Shown: positions 1 to 8,642, counted from the first letter of the stretch. The stretch: DNA of 41,958 nucleotides from Corallococcus sicarius (GCF_003611735.1 NZ_RAWG01000055.1:1-41958), one strand, 5' to 3'. The notes: generated from the letters alone by a model not told the origin. Program-made: numbers and translations.

Positions 1-2
1 CG

Positions 3-812
3 TCCCGGTACGCCACCAGCGCGATCTTCAGGTGCGGGCTGGGGGAGGCCGTCTCGCTGCTCAAGTGGAACCAGAACCGCGAGGTGATGAAGGTCATCTT
101 CCTGGTGGGTGACGCGCCCCCGGCCCAGCGCGAGTCCGAGTGGGACTTCAAGCTGTGGTCCAAGCGCGCGAAGGAGCGCCACATCGTGGTGAACACGGTG
201 CGCTGCGGCGGGGACTCGTCCACCGAGGTGTCCTGGCGCTACGTGGCGAAGCTGACGGACGGCACGTTCGACTCCATCGACGCGGCGGGCGGCATGGTGG
301 CGGTGGCGACGCCGTTCGACGAGGAGCTCTCCCGCGTGAACGCGGAGCTGGCGTCGAAGACGCTCTACGCGGGCCGCAAGGAGGCGCAGGCGATGAACCG
401 GGACCGCGCGACCGCGATGAAGGGCATGTCCGCCGAGGCCGCCGCGGACCGCATCAGCTACATGAAGTCCAGCCGGGGCGCGGGCATGAGCGCCCCCAGC
501 GCGGCGGCGGTGAGCAGCGCGCCCGCCACGGTGGGAGGCGCGGTGGACCTGGTGGAGAAGCCGACCGCGCTCGCCTCCATCAAGGACGACGAGCTGCCCG
601 AGGAGCTCAAGGGCCTGAAGAAGGAGGAGCAGGCCGCGAAGGTGAAGCAGCTCTCCACCGAGCGGAAGGCCCTGGAGCAGAAGGTCGCGAAGCTCGCGAG
701 CGACCGCGACCAGTGGCTCAACAAGAACGCGCCCGCCAAGGAGGACGCCTTCGACGCCAACGTGATGAAGAGCGTGAAGACCCAGGCGGCGAAGTTCGGC
801 GTGACGTACTGA
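3..812 (+). CDS. VWA-domain protein, C-terminal part (5' end outside window)
   Basis: The reading frame is open from base 3, so the true start lies before the window; about 269 residues are visible. Near the left edge is a segment ending in KVIFLVGDAPP, typical of the central strand of a von Willebrand factor A domain that binds a metal ion and mediates protein contacts; the DxSxS part of the site would lie upstream and is not visible. The rest is an Ala-rich linker followed by a charged, probably coiled-coil region (about residues 190-245) ending in GVTY and TGA. The gene is convergent with the ABC permease, only 3 bases away. The VWA assignment is good; the cellular role is unknown. GTG at 84 and ATG at 87 are internal codons, not likely starts. 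Confidence 0.75.
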   Translation, partial: SRYATSAIFRCGLGEAVSLLKWNQNREVMKVIFLVGDAPPAQRESEWDFKLWSKRAKERHIVVNTVRCGGDSSTEVSWRYVAKLTDGTFDSIDAAGGMVAVATPFDEELSRVNAELASKTLYAGRKEAQAMNRDRATAMKGMSAEAAADRISYMKSSRGAGMSAPSAAAVSSAPATVGGAVDLVEKPTALASIKDDELPEELKGLKKEEQAAKVKQLSTERKALEQKVAKLASDRDQWLNKNAPAKEDAFDANVMKSVKTQAAKFGVTY

Positions 813-815
813 CGC

Positions 816-2471
816 CTACTCGCGCGTCACCGCCCGGAGCACCACCTCCCGGCGTTCGTCCAAAAGGCGCATGGCCAGGGGGCGCACGGCCCGGTAGACG
901 GCGAAGTAGAGCACCGCGCCCCCGACGATGAAGGCCACGGACTGCCAGCCCGGGCCCGCCTTCCCCGCCATCCGCAGCGCATGGCCAAAGGGAAGGCAGC
1001 CCACGCTGGCGGCGAGGATGCCCAGCATGGACGCGGTGAGGGGAATCTTGTCCCGCCGCTTGAGGCTCGCGTGGAACTTCACCGGGAAGTACAGCGACAG
1101 GAAGTTGCCCGCGGCCAGCAGGATGGGCACCACCGCCGCCACCGCGGCCATGGCGCACAGGAAGTCCACGAGCGTGCCCGTGCCGAAGTACACCCGGTAG
1201 AAGAGGCCCACGAGCACCGCCATCCCCAGCGCCGCCACGCCCTGCACGCGGTTCTTCGCGCGCAGCACGTCCGCCAGGTCCAGGGGCGCCGCCAGGAACA
1301 CGGCGAAGCCGTGCCCGTCATACGCGAAGGTGTTCTGGGAGAACGTGGACGCGATGACGACCGCGCCGTAGATGCTCAGGCCGCCCATCACCCACGCATC
1401 CGCGCTGTTGCCCAGCAGGAACACGAACAAGTCCCGCCCTGACAGCAGCTTCAGCAGGATGGCCAGGATGAAGGGCACCGCCGCCAGGAGCCGCGCGCGC
1501 GGGTTGCGCCACAGGTCCAGCACCTCGCGCCGCACCAGCGTGTCGAAGCGCGTGCGCGTGGTGGCGAACGGGTCGCGGTCCACGCCGTCCTTCTGCACCC
1601 CGCCGGAGCGCCCCGCCTGCCGGTGGAAGCGCAGGAGCAGCGCGTACGCCACCGCCATGCCCACGCAGGTGAAGAACAGCAGCCCCGCCGCCTCCATCAG
1701 CGCGATGCCCACGTGCCCGTGGGCGAGCTGCCCCAGCCCGTCCCCGAAGTAGCCCGGCGGCACCTGGCTGAGCGCCACCGCGGCGTTGATGATGAGGCTC
1801 ATGTCCAGCGCGCTCACGCCCGCCTCGCCCACGCTCGTCAGCCACGACGTGTCGATGGGCGGGATGAACGACGCGGCCACGAGGAACGCCAGCAGGCCGC
1901 CGCCCATGATGCGCGCGCTGTGCTTCTCCCGGAGCACGTTGATGACCGTGTAGAGGCCCACCCGGCTCCACGCCGCGCACAGGAGCGCGAACAGCACGTA
2001 GAGCACCACCGCGAGCCACGGCGCCGCCAGCCGGTGCCGCGACGCATAGCCCAGCGCCGCGCCGGTGAGGGGCGCGTAGAACACGAGCGCGCGGGGCTCG
2101 AAGAGGCTCGCCACCGTGGAGCCGATCAGCAGCCGGAACGGGGAGATGGGGAACGCGGCGTAGCGGGACAGTTCGGAGTGGTCATCCACGCCCGCGGACA
2201 AGAGCGGCCACGTCACCCAGGTGGCGGCGGTGACGAAGCACAGCAGGTTCAGGATGAAGTAGGGCCAGACGTTGCTGTGCGCGATGGCGCCCATGCGCAT
2301 CAGCTTGAAGAAGGACAGGCCCAAGAGCAGGCCCGGCGCGCTGGAGCCCACGAACGCGGCCACCGCGAGCAGCCGGCTCTTGCCCGGGCCCTGGTTGAGG
2401 CCCAGGTGCAGGCGCAGGCCCCACAACAGCAGCAGGTGCCGGAAGAACCCGGGGACAGGCGGGCGGCTCAC
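816..2471 (-). CDS. ABC-2 type transporter permease
   Basis: This 551-residue protein is mostly hydrophobic, with about ten to twelve membrane segments spread over its whole length (for example around residues 40-60, 75-100, 120-140, 155-175, 250-275 and 430-460). It is the membrane partner of the ATPase encoded just upstream; the two reading frames overlap by 4 bases (ATGA), so they are probably translated together. Large permeases of this kind next to a Ccm/Nat-type ATPase usually belong to exporters, but the substrate cannot be read from sequence. A polar loop near residues 295-320 separates two hydrophobic halves, as in a permease made of two fused six-helix units. Family assignment rests on hydropathy and context, not on a short motif. 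Confidence 0.8.
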   Translation of the reverse strand: MSRPPVPGFFRHLLLLWGLRLHLGLNQGPGKSRLLAVAAFVGSSAPGLLLGLSFFKLMRMGAIAHSNVWPYFILNLLCFVTAATWVTWPLLSAGVDDHSELSRYAAFPISPFRLLIGSTVASLFEPRALVFYAPLTGAALGYASRHRLAAPWLAVVLYVLFALLCAAWSRVGLYTVINVLREKHSARIMGGGLLAFLVAASFIPPIDTSWLTSVGEAGVSALDMSLIINAAVALSQVPPGYFGDGLGQLAHGHVGIALMEAAGLLFFTCVGMAVAYALLLRFHRQAGRSGGVQKDGVDRDPFATTRTRFDTLVRREVLDLWRNPRARLLAAVPFILAILLKLLSGRDLFVFLLGNSADAWVMGGLSIYGAVVIASTFSQNTFAYDGHGFAVFLAAPLDLADVLRAKNRVQGVAALGMAVLVGLFYRVYFGTGTLVDFLCAMAAVAAVVPILLAAGNFLSLYFPVKFHASLKRRDKIPLTASMLGILAASVGCLPFGHALRMAGKAGPGWQSVAFIVGGAVLYFAVYRAVRPLAMRLLDERREVVLRAVTRE

Positions 2472-3316
2472 GCGGACTCCCGGCGCAGCGGAAGCACCGT
2501 CCCGGCGGGGTCGGCGTAGAACGACAGCTTCGCGTTGCGCGCGGCCGGCACGGCGATCAGCTTCTCGAACACCGCCTCCAGCGTGGGCACGCCGTGACGC
2601 TGGCGCAGCGCCTCCACCGGGCCCTGGTCCAACATGCGACCGCCCCGGATGACGCCCGCGTGCGTGGCCAGCCGCTCCGCGATCTCCAGGACGTGCGTGG
2701 TGAGCAGCAGCGTCACGCCCCGGCGGCTCAGCTCGCGCAGCAGCTCCCGGATGACGCCCGCGGCCAGCACGTCGATGCCTTCGAAGGGCTCATCCAGCAG
2801 CACCAGCTCCGGCGCATGGATGAGCGCTGCGGCGATGGCCAGCCTGCGGCGCATGCCCTTGGAGTACTCCGCCACCAGCGCGCCGGCCTTGTAGGTGAGC
2901 TCCGTGAGCTCCAGCAGCTCCACCGCGCGGGAGGCGGCCTCGCTCCCATCAAGGCCATACATGCGCGCGCAGAACGTGAGGTATTGCCGGCCGGTGAGCC
3001 GCTCGAAGAGGCTCAGCTCCTCCGGCACCACGCCCACGCGCTGTTTGACATCCAGCGGCTTCGCCACCGCGTCCACGCCGAGCATGCGGATGGAGCCCGC
3101 GTCCGGGCCGTACACGCCGGTGAGCAGCGCGATGGAGGTGGACTTGCCAGCGCCGTTGGGGCCGAGGAACGCATAGAAGGCGCCCCGGGGAATCTGCAGG
3201 TCCAACCCGTTCAGCGCCGTGAAGCCACCGAAGCGCTTGACGAGCCCTCGGGCGTCAATCGCGAGTTCGGAGGCGGCGGGTCCTGCGCCAGTCACTGCGG
3301 AAGAGGGGGGCGTCAT
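2468..3316 (-). CDS. ABC transporter ATP-binding protein
   Basis: The 282-residue protein is a single nucleotide-binding domain. Walker A is GPNGAGKST (residues 52-60), the signature region is YSKGMRRRL, Walker B is LVLLDEPFEGID, and a switch histidine follows in LLLTTHVLE. The signature SKGMRRR is typical of the drug- and cell-surface-polymer-export subfamily (DrrA/NatA-like) rather than the LSGGQ of importers. The C-terminal 50 residues (VPTLEAVFEKLIA) match the tail of that subfamily. It heads a two-gene operon with the permease. The ATG at 3316 has no clear Shine-Dalgarno sequence; an in-frame GTG seven codons later is an alternative. The transported substrate is unknown. Confidence 0.92.
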   Translation of the reverse strand: MTPPSSAVTGAGPAASELAIDARGLVKRFGGFTALNGLDLQIPRGAFYAFLGPNGAGKSTSIALLTGVYGPDAGSIRMLGVDAVAKPLDVKQRVGVVPEELSLFERLTGRQYLTFCARMYGLDGSEAASRAVELLELTELTYKAGALVAEYSKGMRRRLAIAAALIHAPELVLLDEPFEGIDVLAAGVIRELLRELSRRGVTLLLTTHVLEIAERLATHAGVIRGGRMLDQGPVEALRQRHGVPTLEAVFEKLIAVPAARNAKLSFYADPAGTVLPLRRESA

Positions 3317-3413
3317 GGAAGGACGCCATCACACCACGTTCCCAGGGGCCTCCCACCATCCTCGGGTTGACGGATGGCCCTGCCTGCCCGGTGCTCGCGC
3401 CTCAGTGCACCGT

Positions 3414-3791
3414 TCAGTGCACCATCGCGACTTCAGGCGGTCCGACAATCTGTTGCACCGTGGTGCGCACCTTGTCCAGGTCCACCGGCTTGGAGATGTA
3501 GCCGGCGGCGCCCACGAGCTCCGCTTCCCACTCGAAGCCGTACCCGGAGATGATGATGATGGGCAGGTTGCGCGCCCGGGGCATCTTCTTGAGCGCGTCC
3601 AGCAGGCCCCAGCCGCTCATCACCGGCATCCGGAGGTCGAGCAGGACCGCGCCCGGGATGTCCTCCTCCAGCAGGTCCAACGCCTCACGTCCGTTGGCGG
3701 CCTCCGTGGTGGCGTAGCCCATCTCCTGGAGGGCATCGCAGATGAGCGTGCGGTGACTCGCGTCGTCGTCGACGACCAGGATGTTCGACAT
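3414..3791 (-). CDS. Single-domain response regulator (CheY-like receiver)
   Basis: The 125 residues form one complete receiver domain and nothing else. The acidic pocket is D8-D10, the phospho-acceptor is D52 (in LLDLRMP), the switch residue is S82 (IIIISGYG) and the invariant lysine is K101 (YISKP). There is no output domain, so the protein must act through binding to a partner or as a phosphorelay intermediate; no histidine kinase is encoded nearby. It starts at ATG with GAGG about 9 bases upstream. Stand-alone receivers of this type are abundant in myxobacteria. Confidence 0.92.
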   Translation of the reverse strand: MSNILVVDDDASHRTLICDALQEMGYATTEAANGREALDLLEEDIPGAVLLDLRMPVMSGWGLLDALKKMPRARNLPIIIISGYGFEWEAELVGAAGYISKPVDLDKVRTTVQQIVGPPEVAMVH

Positions 3792-3860
3792 GGGTATGAG
3801 CCTCTGGGATGGCGGCGTCTGCTTGGGGACCGCGATTCTATGGGGTCAATGATGGGAATG

Positions 3861-3881
3861 CCCCTTCCATTGCGGAAGGGG
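3861..3881 (-). terminator. Hairpin downstream of the amidohydrolase
   Basis: CCCCTTCC and GGAAGGGG form a perfect 8-bp stem around a 5-base loop, 13 bases after the stop codon of the minus-strand amidohydrolase and upstream of the receiver gene. There is no long U-run on the minus strand, so it may be an attenuator or 3'-end stabiliser rather than a strict intrinsic terminator. Confidence 0.45.
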
Positions 3882-3893
3882 TTGCGTTTCTTT

Positions 3894-4886
3894 TCAACAT
3901 CCGTCCTCGCCGTAGAGCTTGAGCGTATTGCCTCCCAGCACACCCGCCAGTGCGTCCTCGGGGAGCTTCAGGCCCGTCAGCGCCTTGAGTTCCCGGTCCC
4001 ACGCGTAGGGGATGTTGGGGAAGTCCGTCCCGTACAGGATGCGCTCGGGTCGCACCTCCAGCGCCTGGCGGGGCAGGGGCACGGGGAAGTAGCCGCCCAC
4101 CGTCATCGTGGTGTCCAGCCAGAGCGTGTCGTGACGCTCGAGCAGGCGCGCGTAGGCGTCGAACTCGTCCGCCCCCAGGTGGGGCACGCACAGCTTCAGC
4201 GAGGGATGATCCGCCAGCACGCGCTCCACCCGCTCCGCGGCGCAGAGCATGTAGGGGTCACTCGGATACTGGGGGCTGGCGGGCTCGCGCCCCGCGTGCA
4301 TCACCAGCGGCTTCCCCGCCCGGGCGCAGGCCTCGTAGAGCGCATGCAGCTCTGGCGCGTCCGGGGAGAAGCACTGGACATGGCAGTGCAGCTTCACGCC
4401 CTTGAGGCCCAGGGCGAAGGCCTCCGTCAGGATGTCGGTGGCGCCGGGTTCGCCGGGGAACACGGTGGCCAGTCCCAGGACGCGGGGCTCCGCCTTCACC
4501 ACCTCCGCCATGTAGGCGTTGAGGGCGCGCGCCATGCCCGGCTTGTGGGCGTAGTGCAGGGCGACCACGCGCTCGACGCCCCGGGACAGCAGGAACGACA
4601 GCACGTCGGGCGTGTGCAGCTTGTAGCGGATGGGCCAGCCGTAGCGGTCGAACCAGCGCCACACCGCCTCGAAGACGCGGTCGGGGAACAGGTGCACGTG
4701 GGCATCCACGACGGGCGGCAGGCCGGGGTCCACGCGGGGCCCTTCCTCGTCCGCCAGCGCCGGCATGGGCAGGCGGATGCCGCGCTCACGCCACGTGGGC
4801 GCCGAGGCCAGACACGGCACCGGGACGTCGTCGTCCCCGCAGGCCGCGTCCGGGGCCCCGGGCGGAGCCCCGGGTGTCGGCGTCAT
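3894..4886 (-). CDS. Amidohydrolase-family metal-dependent hydrolase (ACMSD-like TIM barrel)
   Basis: The 330-residue product has the pattern of amidohydrolase-2 enzymes: a HxH metal motif in VDAHVHLFPD, KLHCH in the middle strand, VMHAG, PHLG and a late aspartate in LYGTDFPNIPY. These residues line a mononuclear or binuclear metal site in a TIM barrel that hydrolyses or decarboxylates small carboxylates. The chosen ATG at 4886 overlaps the stop codon of the upstream 84-residue gene by 4 bases (ATGA); the open frame extends further upstream, but that extension reads through the small gene in another frame and is low-complexity. The substrate is unknown. About 80 residues precede the HxH motif, which is longer than in minimal family members. 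Confidence 0.85.
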   Translation of the reverse strand: MTPTPGAPPGAPDAACGDDDVPVPCLASAPTWRERGIRLPMPALADEEGPRVDPGLPPVVDAHVHLFPDRVFEAVWRWFDRYGWPIRYKLHTPDVLSFLLSRGVERVVALHYAHKPGMARALNAYMAEVVKAEPRVLGLATVFPGEPGATDILTEAFALGLKGVKLHCHVQCFSPDAPELHALYEACARAGKPLVMHAGREPASPQYPSDPYMLCAAERVERVLADHPSLKLCVPHLGADEFDAYARLLERHDTLWLDTTMTVGGYFPVPLPRQALEVRPERILYGTDFPNIPYAWDRELKALTGLKLPEDALAGVLGGNTLKLYGEDGC

Positions 4887-5137
4887 CCGCCCGTGCCCGG
4901 CCCGGACGACTTCGCCGCGTCGTCGGCCTTCTCCCGCTCGTCGTCCGTGCGCCGCAGGTAGCTGTTGTGCGCGTAGCCGTTGCGCTCCAGCCGCTGCGCC
5001 TCGATGGCGTCCGCGACCTTGGTGCACACCTGGCTGAGCACGCGCAGGGACTCCGCGATCACCCGCTCCGCGTGATCCTGCGCGTTGGCGGACGCAATGC
5101 TGGGCCGGTCGCGACGAAACAACAGGGGCAACTTCAT
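4883..5137 (-). CDS. Conserved-type hypothetical protein, 84 residues
   Basis: This short gene begins at an ATG giving MKLPLLFRRDRPS and ends by overlapping the amidohydrolase start (ATGA). The product is hydrophilic, largely helical, with a central segment HAERVIAESLRVLSQVCTKVADAIEAQRLE that could form an amphipathic helix, and a charged tail. There is no signal peptide or membrane segment. Coupled translation with the amidohydrolase is the best argument that it is real. I do not recognise the family. The open frame extends to 5356 but that part looks non-coding and overlaps a promoter-like region. Confidence 0.6.
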   Translation of the reverse strand: MKLPLLFRRDRPSIASANAQDHAERVIAESLRVLSQVCTKVADAIEAQRLERNGYAHNSYLRRTDDEREKADDAAKSSGPGTGG

Positions 5138-5399
5138 CCCATGGAATCTAAGGGATGCCCCGGCCCGGTGCCATGCGGCAGGTCCTGCCCGGCGCCCGGG
5201 TTGCTTCCTCGCGCCGCGTCCGGGCCGCGAAGTGTTGACAGCGCAACGCGCCATTGCCCCGCGGTCCCACTTAACCGCGTTGACAGTCAGGGACTTTACA
5301 TTTTGTACCGGCCCGGTCGCCGAGGGGGCTCGGGATACGCCCTTGAGGCCCTCCAACCCTCTGGAATCCCGAAGGGTTTACGAATTTTCAAGCAGGGAG
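5138..5399. other. Divergent intergenic region
   Basis: This non-coding stretch separates the minus-strand 84-residue gene from the plus-strand 89-residue gene. It contains two plus-strand TTGACA hexamers 45 bases apart (5235-5240 and 5280-5285). Neither has a convincing -10 element at 16-18 bases. Local AT content is higher around 5270-5305, which fits a regulatory region. No hairpin of note or small gene was found. Confidence 0.4.
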
Positions 5400-5428
5400 G
5401 TGACAGCGCGCGGATTCGACTCTAGATT
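5400..5428 (+). promoter_or_regulatory. Sigma-70-type promoter of the 89-residue gene
   Basis: GTGACA (5400-5405) matches five of six bases of TTGACA, is separated by exactly 17 bases from TAGATT (5423-5428), and TAGATT matches four of six of TATAAT. Transcription would start near 5435, leaving a leader of about 28 bases that contains GAGGAG before the ATG at 5463. Confidence 0.6.
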
Positions 5429-5462
5429 GCGTCCGTCGGATTCCCCACGTGAGGAGCTGCGC

Positions 5463-5732
5463 ATGGCTTACGACGGCGAGCTTGTGAAGATGCAGAACGG
5501 TCGCTGGGCGCGGTTCCAGCGGTGTCAGGTGTACCGCCCGGGCGTCGCGGACGCGGGCGAGACCATGTTGCTGATCGCCGTGGAGCTGGAGGAGCGCTAC
5601 CAGCAGCTGCTCGACGACGCGGCGGACTCCCTGGCGGAGTACCGCTCGCAGGGCGTGCAGGTGCGGCTGGCGCCGGACGCGCAGGGGCTCACCCTGCAGC
5701 CCGAGATGTCGGTCTCCGCGTCGGTGAACTAG
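5463..5732 (+). CDS. Hypothetical protein, 89 residues
   Basis: The gene starts at ATG with GAGGAG eight bases upstream and a well-formed promoter 35 bases further up, so it is probably expressed on its own. The product is small, soluble and acidic, with no signal peptide, starting MAYDGELVKMQNGRWARFQR and containing a helix around ELEERYQQLLDDAADSLAEY. I do not recognise a domain. It is followed by two hairpins before the convergent TatD-like gene. Confidence 0.75.
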   Translation: MAYDGELVKMQNGRWARFQRCQVYRPGVADAGETMLLIAVELEERYQQLLDDAADSLAEYRSQGVQVRLAPDAQGLTLQPEMSVSASVN

Positions 5733-5742
5733 GGCCATGCCC

Positions 5743-5772
5743 GGCGCCCGGCACCTTCGGGTGCCCGGCCTG
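5743..5772 (+). terminator. UUCG-loop hairpin after the 89-residue gene
   Basis: GGCACC-TTCG-GGTGCC (5750-5765) is a perfect 6-bp stem closed by a C(UUCG)G tetraloop, one of the most stable RNA loops, with a few more pairs below a C-C mismatch. It lies 17 bases after the stop codon. There is no U-run, so it may end transcripts jointly with the next hairpin or protect the 3' end. Confidence 0.5.
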
Positions 5773-5782
5773 CCGCATGCGC

Positions 5783-5833
5783 TGTAAATCTCCGGGCCTC
5801 GCGCTTCACTGCGCGGGGCCCGCTGCATTTACA
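5783..5833. terminator. Large two-tier hairpin between convergent genes
   Basis: TGTAAAT (5783-5789) and ATTTACA (5827-5833) form a 7-bp outer stem. After a small internal loop an 11-bp GC-rich inner stem forms between 5794-5804 and 5811-5821 (one G-T pair) around a 6-base loop. It sits between the 89-residue gene and the TatD-like gene and reads as a hairpin on both strands, so it could serve as a bidirectional terminator. The AT-rich outer arms are unusual in this GC-rich DNA and could alternatively bind a protein. Confidence 0.55.
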
Positions 5834-5909
5834 ACCCCTGCGGCTCCCGGACCTTTTCAGCCCACCGCGCCACGGGCTCGCCAGACGCTCGCCCGGCGCG
5901 ATGGCTCAC

Positions 5910-6692
5910 TCAGTCGTGGATCTGGAAGAAGTGGGCGGCGTTGTCCCGGGTGACGCGCCGCACGAGCCGCGCGGACAGCTTCGCCTTGCCTAGCAGGTTG
6001 GCCGTGCGCGCGAGGCCCAGGATGTCCCCTGCGCCGTCGCCCGCGTCCGAGTCCAGCACCAGCCGCTCACTGCCCAGCCGCCGCACCAGGGCCACCGCCC
6101 GGTCCGCCTGGAGGGCCTCCGGGTGCAGCGTCAGCCCCGCCCAGTGGCCCACCTCCAGGATGGTGCGCACGGTGCGCGCGTTGGCGTGGTCCACCAGCGC
6201 GCGCGACGGCGCGAGGCCGGACTGGCGCAGCAGGGTGAGGATGCGCCGCGTGTGGCGCTCCTTGTCGCGCAGGGGCGTGTGCACCACCACGCGCAGCTTG
6301 AGCTGGCGGGCCAGGGCGAGCTGTTCGAGGAAGGCCTCCTCCTCCTCCTCGCCGCCCGCGTGCAGCCCCGTCTCGCCCAGGGCCACCACGCGGCCGCCCT
6401 CGAAGTACTCCGGCAGGTGGCCCAGCACCTCCGACAGGCCCCGGCGCGGGATGCAGCGCGGGTGCACGCCCAGGGCGGCCCAGGCGCGGATGCCCAGCCG
6501 CTCCAGGCGCGGCAGCTGCCTTTCGACCAGGTGGTCGAAGTGCTGACGCAGCCCCTTGGCCGTCGCCTCCGGGAAGTGATGCGCCACCACCAGGGCCCGC
6601 TCCACGCCGAAGAAGCGCATGGACTCCAGGTCCTGGTCGGTGAGGGCCTCCGGGTGGAGGTGCGCATCGAAGAGCGGCAGCGGCTCGGGCAC
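5910..6692 (-). CDS. TatD-like metal-dependent hydrolase
   Basis: The 260-residue protein shows the TatD/amidohydrolase-3 pattern: DAHLHP near the N-terminus (metal ligands), ALGVHP, GETGLH (bridging glutamate), VVHTP, VDHAN and a late aspartate in LVLDSDAGDG. TatD enzymes are cytosolic metal-dependent DNases or phosphoesterases, but this member differs from canonical TatD in the DSDAGD motif and the substrate is open. The length matches the family. It is followed downstream by the large hairpin at 5783-5833. The gene upstream (gamma-glutamyltransferase) ends 20 bases away on the same strand, so the two may be co-transcribed. Confidence 0.82.
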   Translation of the reverse strand: MPEPLPLFDAHLHPEALTDQDLESMRFFGVERALVVAHHFPEATAKGLRQHFDHLVERQLPRLERLGIRAWAALGVHPRCIPRRGLSEVLGHLPEYFEGGRVVALGETGLHAGGEEEEEAFLEQLALARQLKLRVVVHTPLRDKERHTRRILTLLRQSGLAPSRALVDHANARTVRTILEVGHWAGLTLHPEALQADRAVALVRRLGSERLVLDSDAGDGAGDILGLARTANLLGKAKLSARLVRRVTRDNAAHFFQIHD

Positions 6693-6712
6693 GGGCTCGG
6701 TTCTCCTCTTCT

Positions 6713-8491
6713 TCAGTCCTGGCCCAGGCCAGCGCCCTCGTTGCGGGGATCGCTGGAGGAGTAGCGCAGGTGGGTGCGTGGGTCGCTGTAGACGGCCTCC
6801 GCATCACCCCAGCCGTCCATCCGGCGAATCTTATGGCCTCGGGCCTCCAGCGTGGAGAGCGTCGCGGGCTCCAGGCCCCACTTGTCCACCCACAGCTCGT
6901 CCGGGAGGTACTGGTGGTGCAGCCGGCCGGTGCCCACCGCGCGCGTCACGTCCATGCCGTGGTCCACCACGTTGCTGATGGCCTGGATGACGGTGGTGGG
7001 GATGGTGGAGCCGCCAGGGCTGCCCACCGCCAGCATCACCTGCTTCGGGTCCTCCTTGGAGAACACCAGCGTGGGCGACATGGAGGACAGGGGCACCTTG
7101 CCGGGCTGGATGGCGTTGGGCTCCCCGGTGACGAGCCCGTACGCGTTGGGCACGCCCGGCTGCGCGGCGAAGTCGTCCATCTGATCATTGAGGAGCACGC
7201 CGGTGCCCCTGCCCACGACGCACGAGCCGAAGCTGTAGTTGACCGTCGTCGTCAGGGCCACCGCGTTGCCGTCCCTGTCGATGACGGAGATGTGCGTGGT
7301 GTTCTTCTTCTCCGGCTCCGGCGTCAGGGGCCCCGCGTCGCGGCGCAGCGTGGAGGCCGGGCCGCCCGTCACCGGCGCCAGCAGCGACGCGCTGGCCGTG
7401 GCCTTCTTCGGGTCGATGCTGCCCGCCAGGTCCGCGAGGTGGCCGGGTGACACCAGCCGCTCCAGCGGCACCTGCACGAAGGCCGGGTCGCCCAGGTACT
7501 TCGCGCGGTCCACGTACGCGCGCCGCACCGCCTCCGCGTAGAGGTGCAGCGTGTCCGGGTCGCGGTAGGGCACGCCCTGCGGACGCAATTGCTGCAACAT
7601 GCCCAGCACCTGCACGACGGCGAGCCCCCCGGCGCTGGGCGGCGGCATCGTGAGGATGCGGTGGCCCCGGTAGGTGGTCTCCAGCGGCGTGGCCTTGCGC
7701 GTCTTGTACGCCGTCAGGTCCTCCTGGGTGAGCACGCCGCCCGCGTCCTTCACCGACTTCACCAGCGCCTGCGCCACCGGGCCCGCGTAGAACGCCTTCG
7801 CGCCGCCCTTCGCGATGAGGCCCAGCGTGCGCGCCAGGTCCGGCTGCTTCAACAGATGCCCCAGGGGCGGCACGGCCGGGGTCCCCGTGGCGTCGGGCAC
7901 GAGGAAGATGCGCGCGGCCTCCGGATCCCTGCGCAGGCACTCCGCGCGGCCCGTCGCCATCTGCTGGTACTTGGGCGTCACCCAGAAGCCCTGCTTCGCC
8001 CGCCGGATGGCCGGGGCCAGCACCACCGCGGGCTTGAGCTTGCCGTGCGTGGCGAGCAGCTCCAGGTAGCCCGCCACCGCGCCTGGCACCGCCACGCTCA
8101 GCGCGCCGTCGGTGGACAGCCCCGGCACGAGCGCGCCGTCGCGCAGGTACATGTCGCGGGACGCGGCCTTGGGCGCCACCTCGCGGAAGTCCAGCACCCG
8201 CGTGTCGCCCGACTTCGCGTCGTGCACCAGCGCGAACCCGCCACCGCCCACGCCGGAGTGGTAGGGACCCACCACCGCCGCCACGAACGCCGCCGCCACG
8301 GCCGCGTCCACCGCGTTGCCGCCCTTGTCGAGCATCGCCAGCGCGGCCTCGCTCGCGGGGCCGTACGCGGTGGCCACCGCACCTCCCCGGTAGGGCCTCG
8401 CCGCGTGCGCTCCGGTCGTGGCCAGTAGCACCGCGAGTCCTAGCGCGCGAACCCACCCCAGTCCGACGGCTTCGATGTGTGCGTTCCCCAC
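6713..8491 (-). CDS. ggt: Gamma-glutamyltransferase (secreted)
   Basis: The 592-residue precursor begins with a signal peptide (hydrophobic stretch about residues 13-28 ending in GAHA). GGNAVDAAVAAAF, GVGGGGF and the substrate-binding arginine in DFREVAP follow. The autocatalytic cleavage site is NTTH, with T398 becoming the N-terminal nucleophile of the small subunit; later come DGNAV and SSMSPT. Such enzymes hydrolyse or transpeptidate glutathione and other gamma-glutamyl compounds in the periplasm or outside the cell. The start is GTG at 8491, with GGAAAGG nine bases upstream; no in-frame ATG gives a better signal peptide. It may share a transcript with the TatD-like gene. Confidence 0.93.
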   Translation of the reverse strand: MGNAHIEAVGLGWVRALGLAVLLATTGAHAARPYRGGAVATAYGPASEAALAMLDKGGNAVDAAVAAAFVAAVVGPYHSGVGGGGFALVHDAKSGDTRVLDFREVAPKAASRDMYLRDGALVPGLSTDGALSVAVPGAVAGYLELLATHGKLKPAVVLAPAIRRAKQGFWVTPKYQQMATGRAECLRRDPEAARIFLVPDATGTPAVPPLGHLLKQPDLARTLGLIAKGGAKAFYAGPVAQALVKSVKDAGGVLTQEDLTAYKTRKATPLETTYRGHRILTMPPPSAGGLAVVQVLGMLQQLRPQGVPYRDPDTLHLYAEAVRRAYVDRAKYLGDPAFVQVPLERLVSPGHLADLAGSIDPKKATASASLLAPVTGGPASTLRRDAGPLTPEPEKKNTTHISVIDRDGNAVALTTTVNYSFGSCVVGRGTGVLLNDQMDDFAAQPGVPNAYGLVTGEPNAIQPGKVPLSSMSPTLVFSKEDPKQVMLAVGSPGGSTIPTTVIQAISNVVDHGMDVTRAVGTGRLHHQYLPDELWVDKWGLEPATLSTLEARGHKIRRMDGWGDAEAVYSDPRTHLRYSSSDPRNEGAGLGQD

Positions 8492-8642
8492 CTGTGGACG
8501 CCTTTCCTTGTGATTTCCGGCCGTTCCCTAATGCACCAAGCGCCGCGTGGGGACCAGGGTTTCAACTGGACAACATTTTTTTCCTTGGATTGTGGATTGT
8601 CCCGGTGCACTCTTGATCCATGTGCCGCAACTGGTGGCGTCC

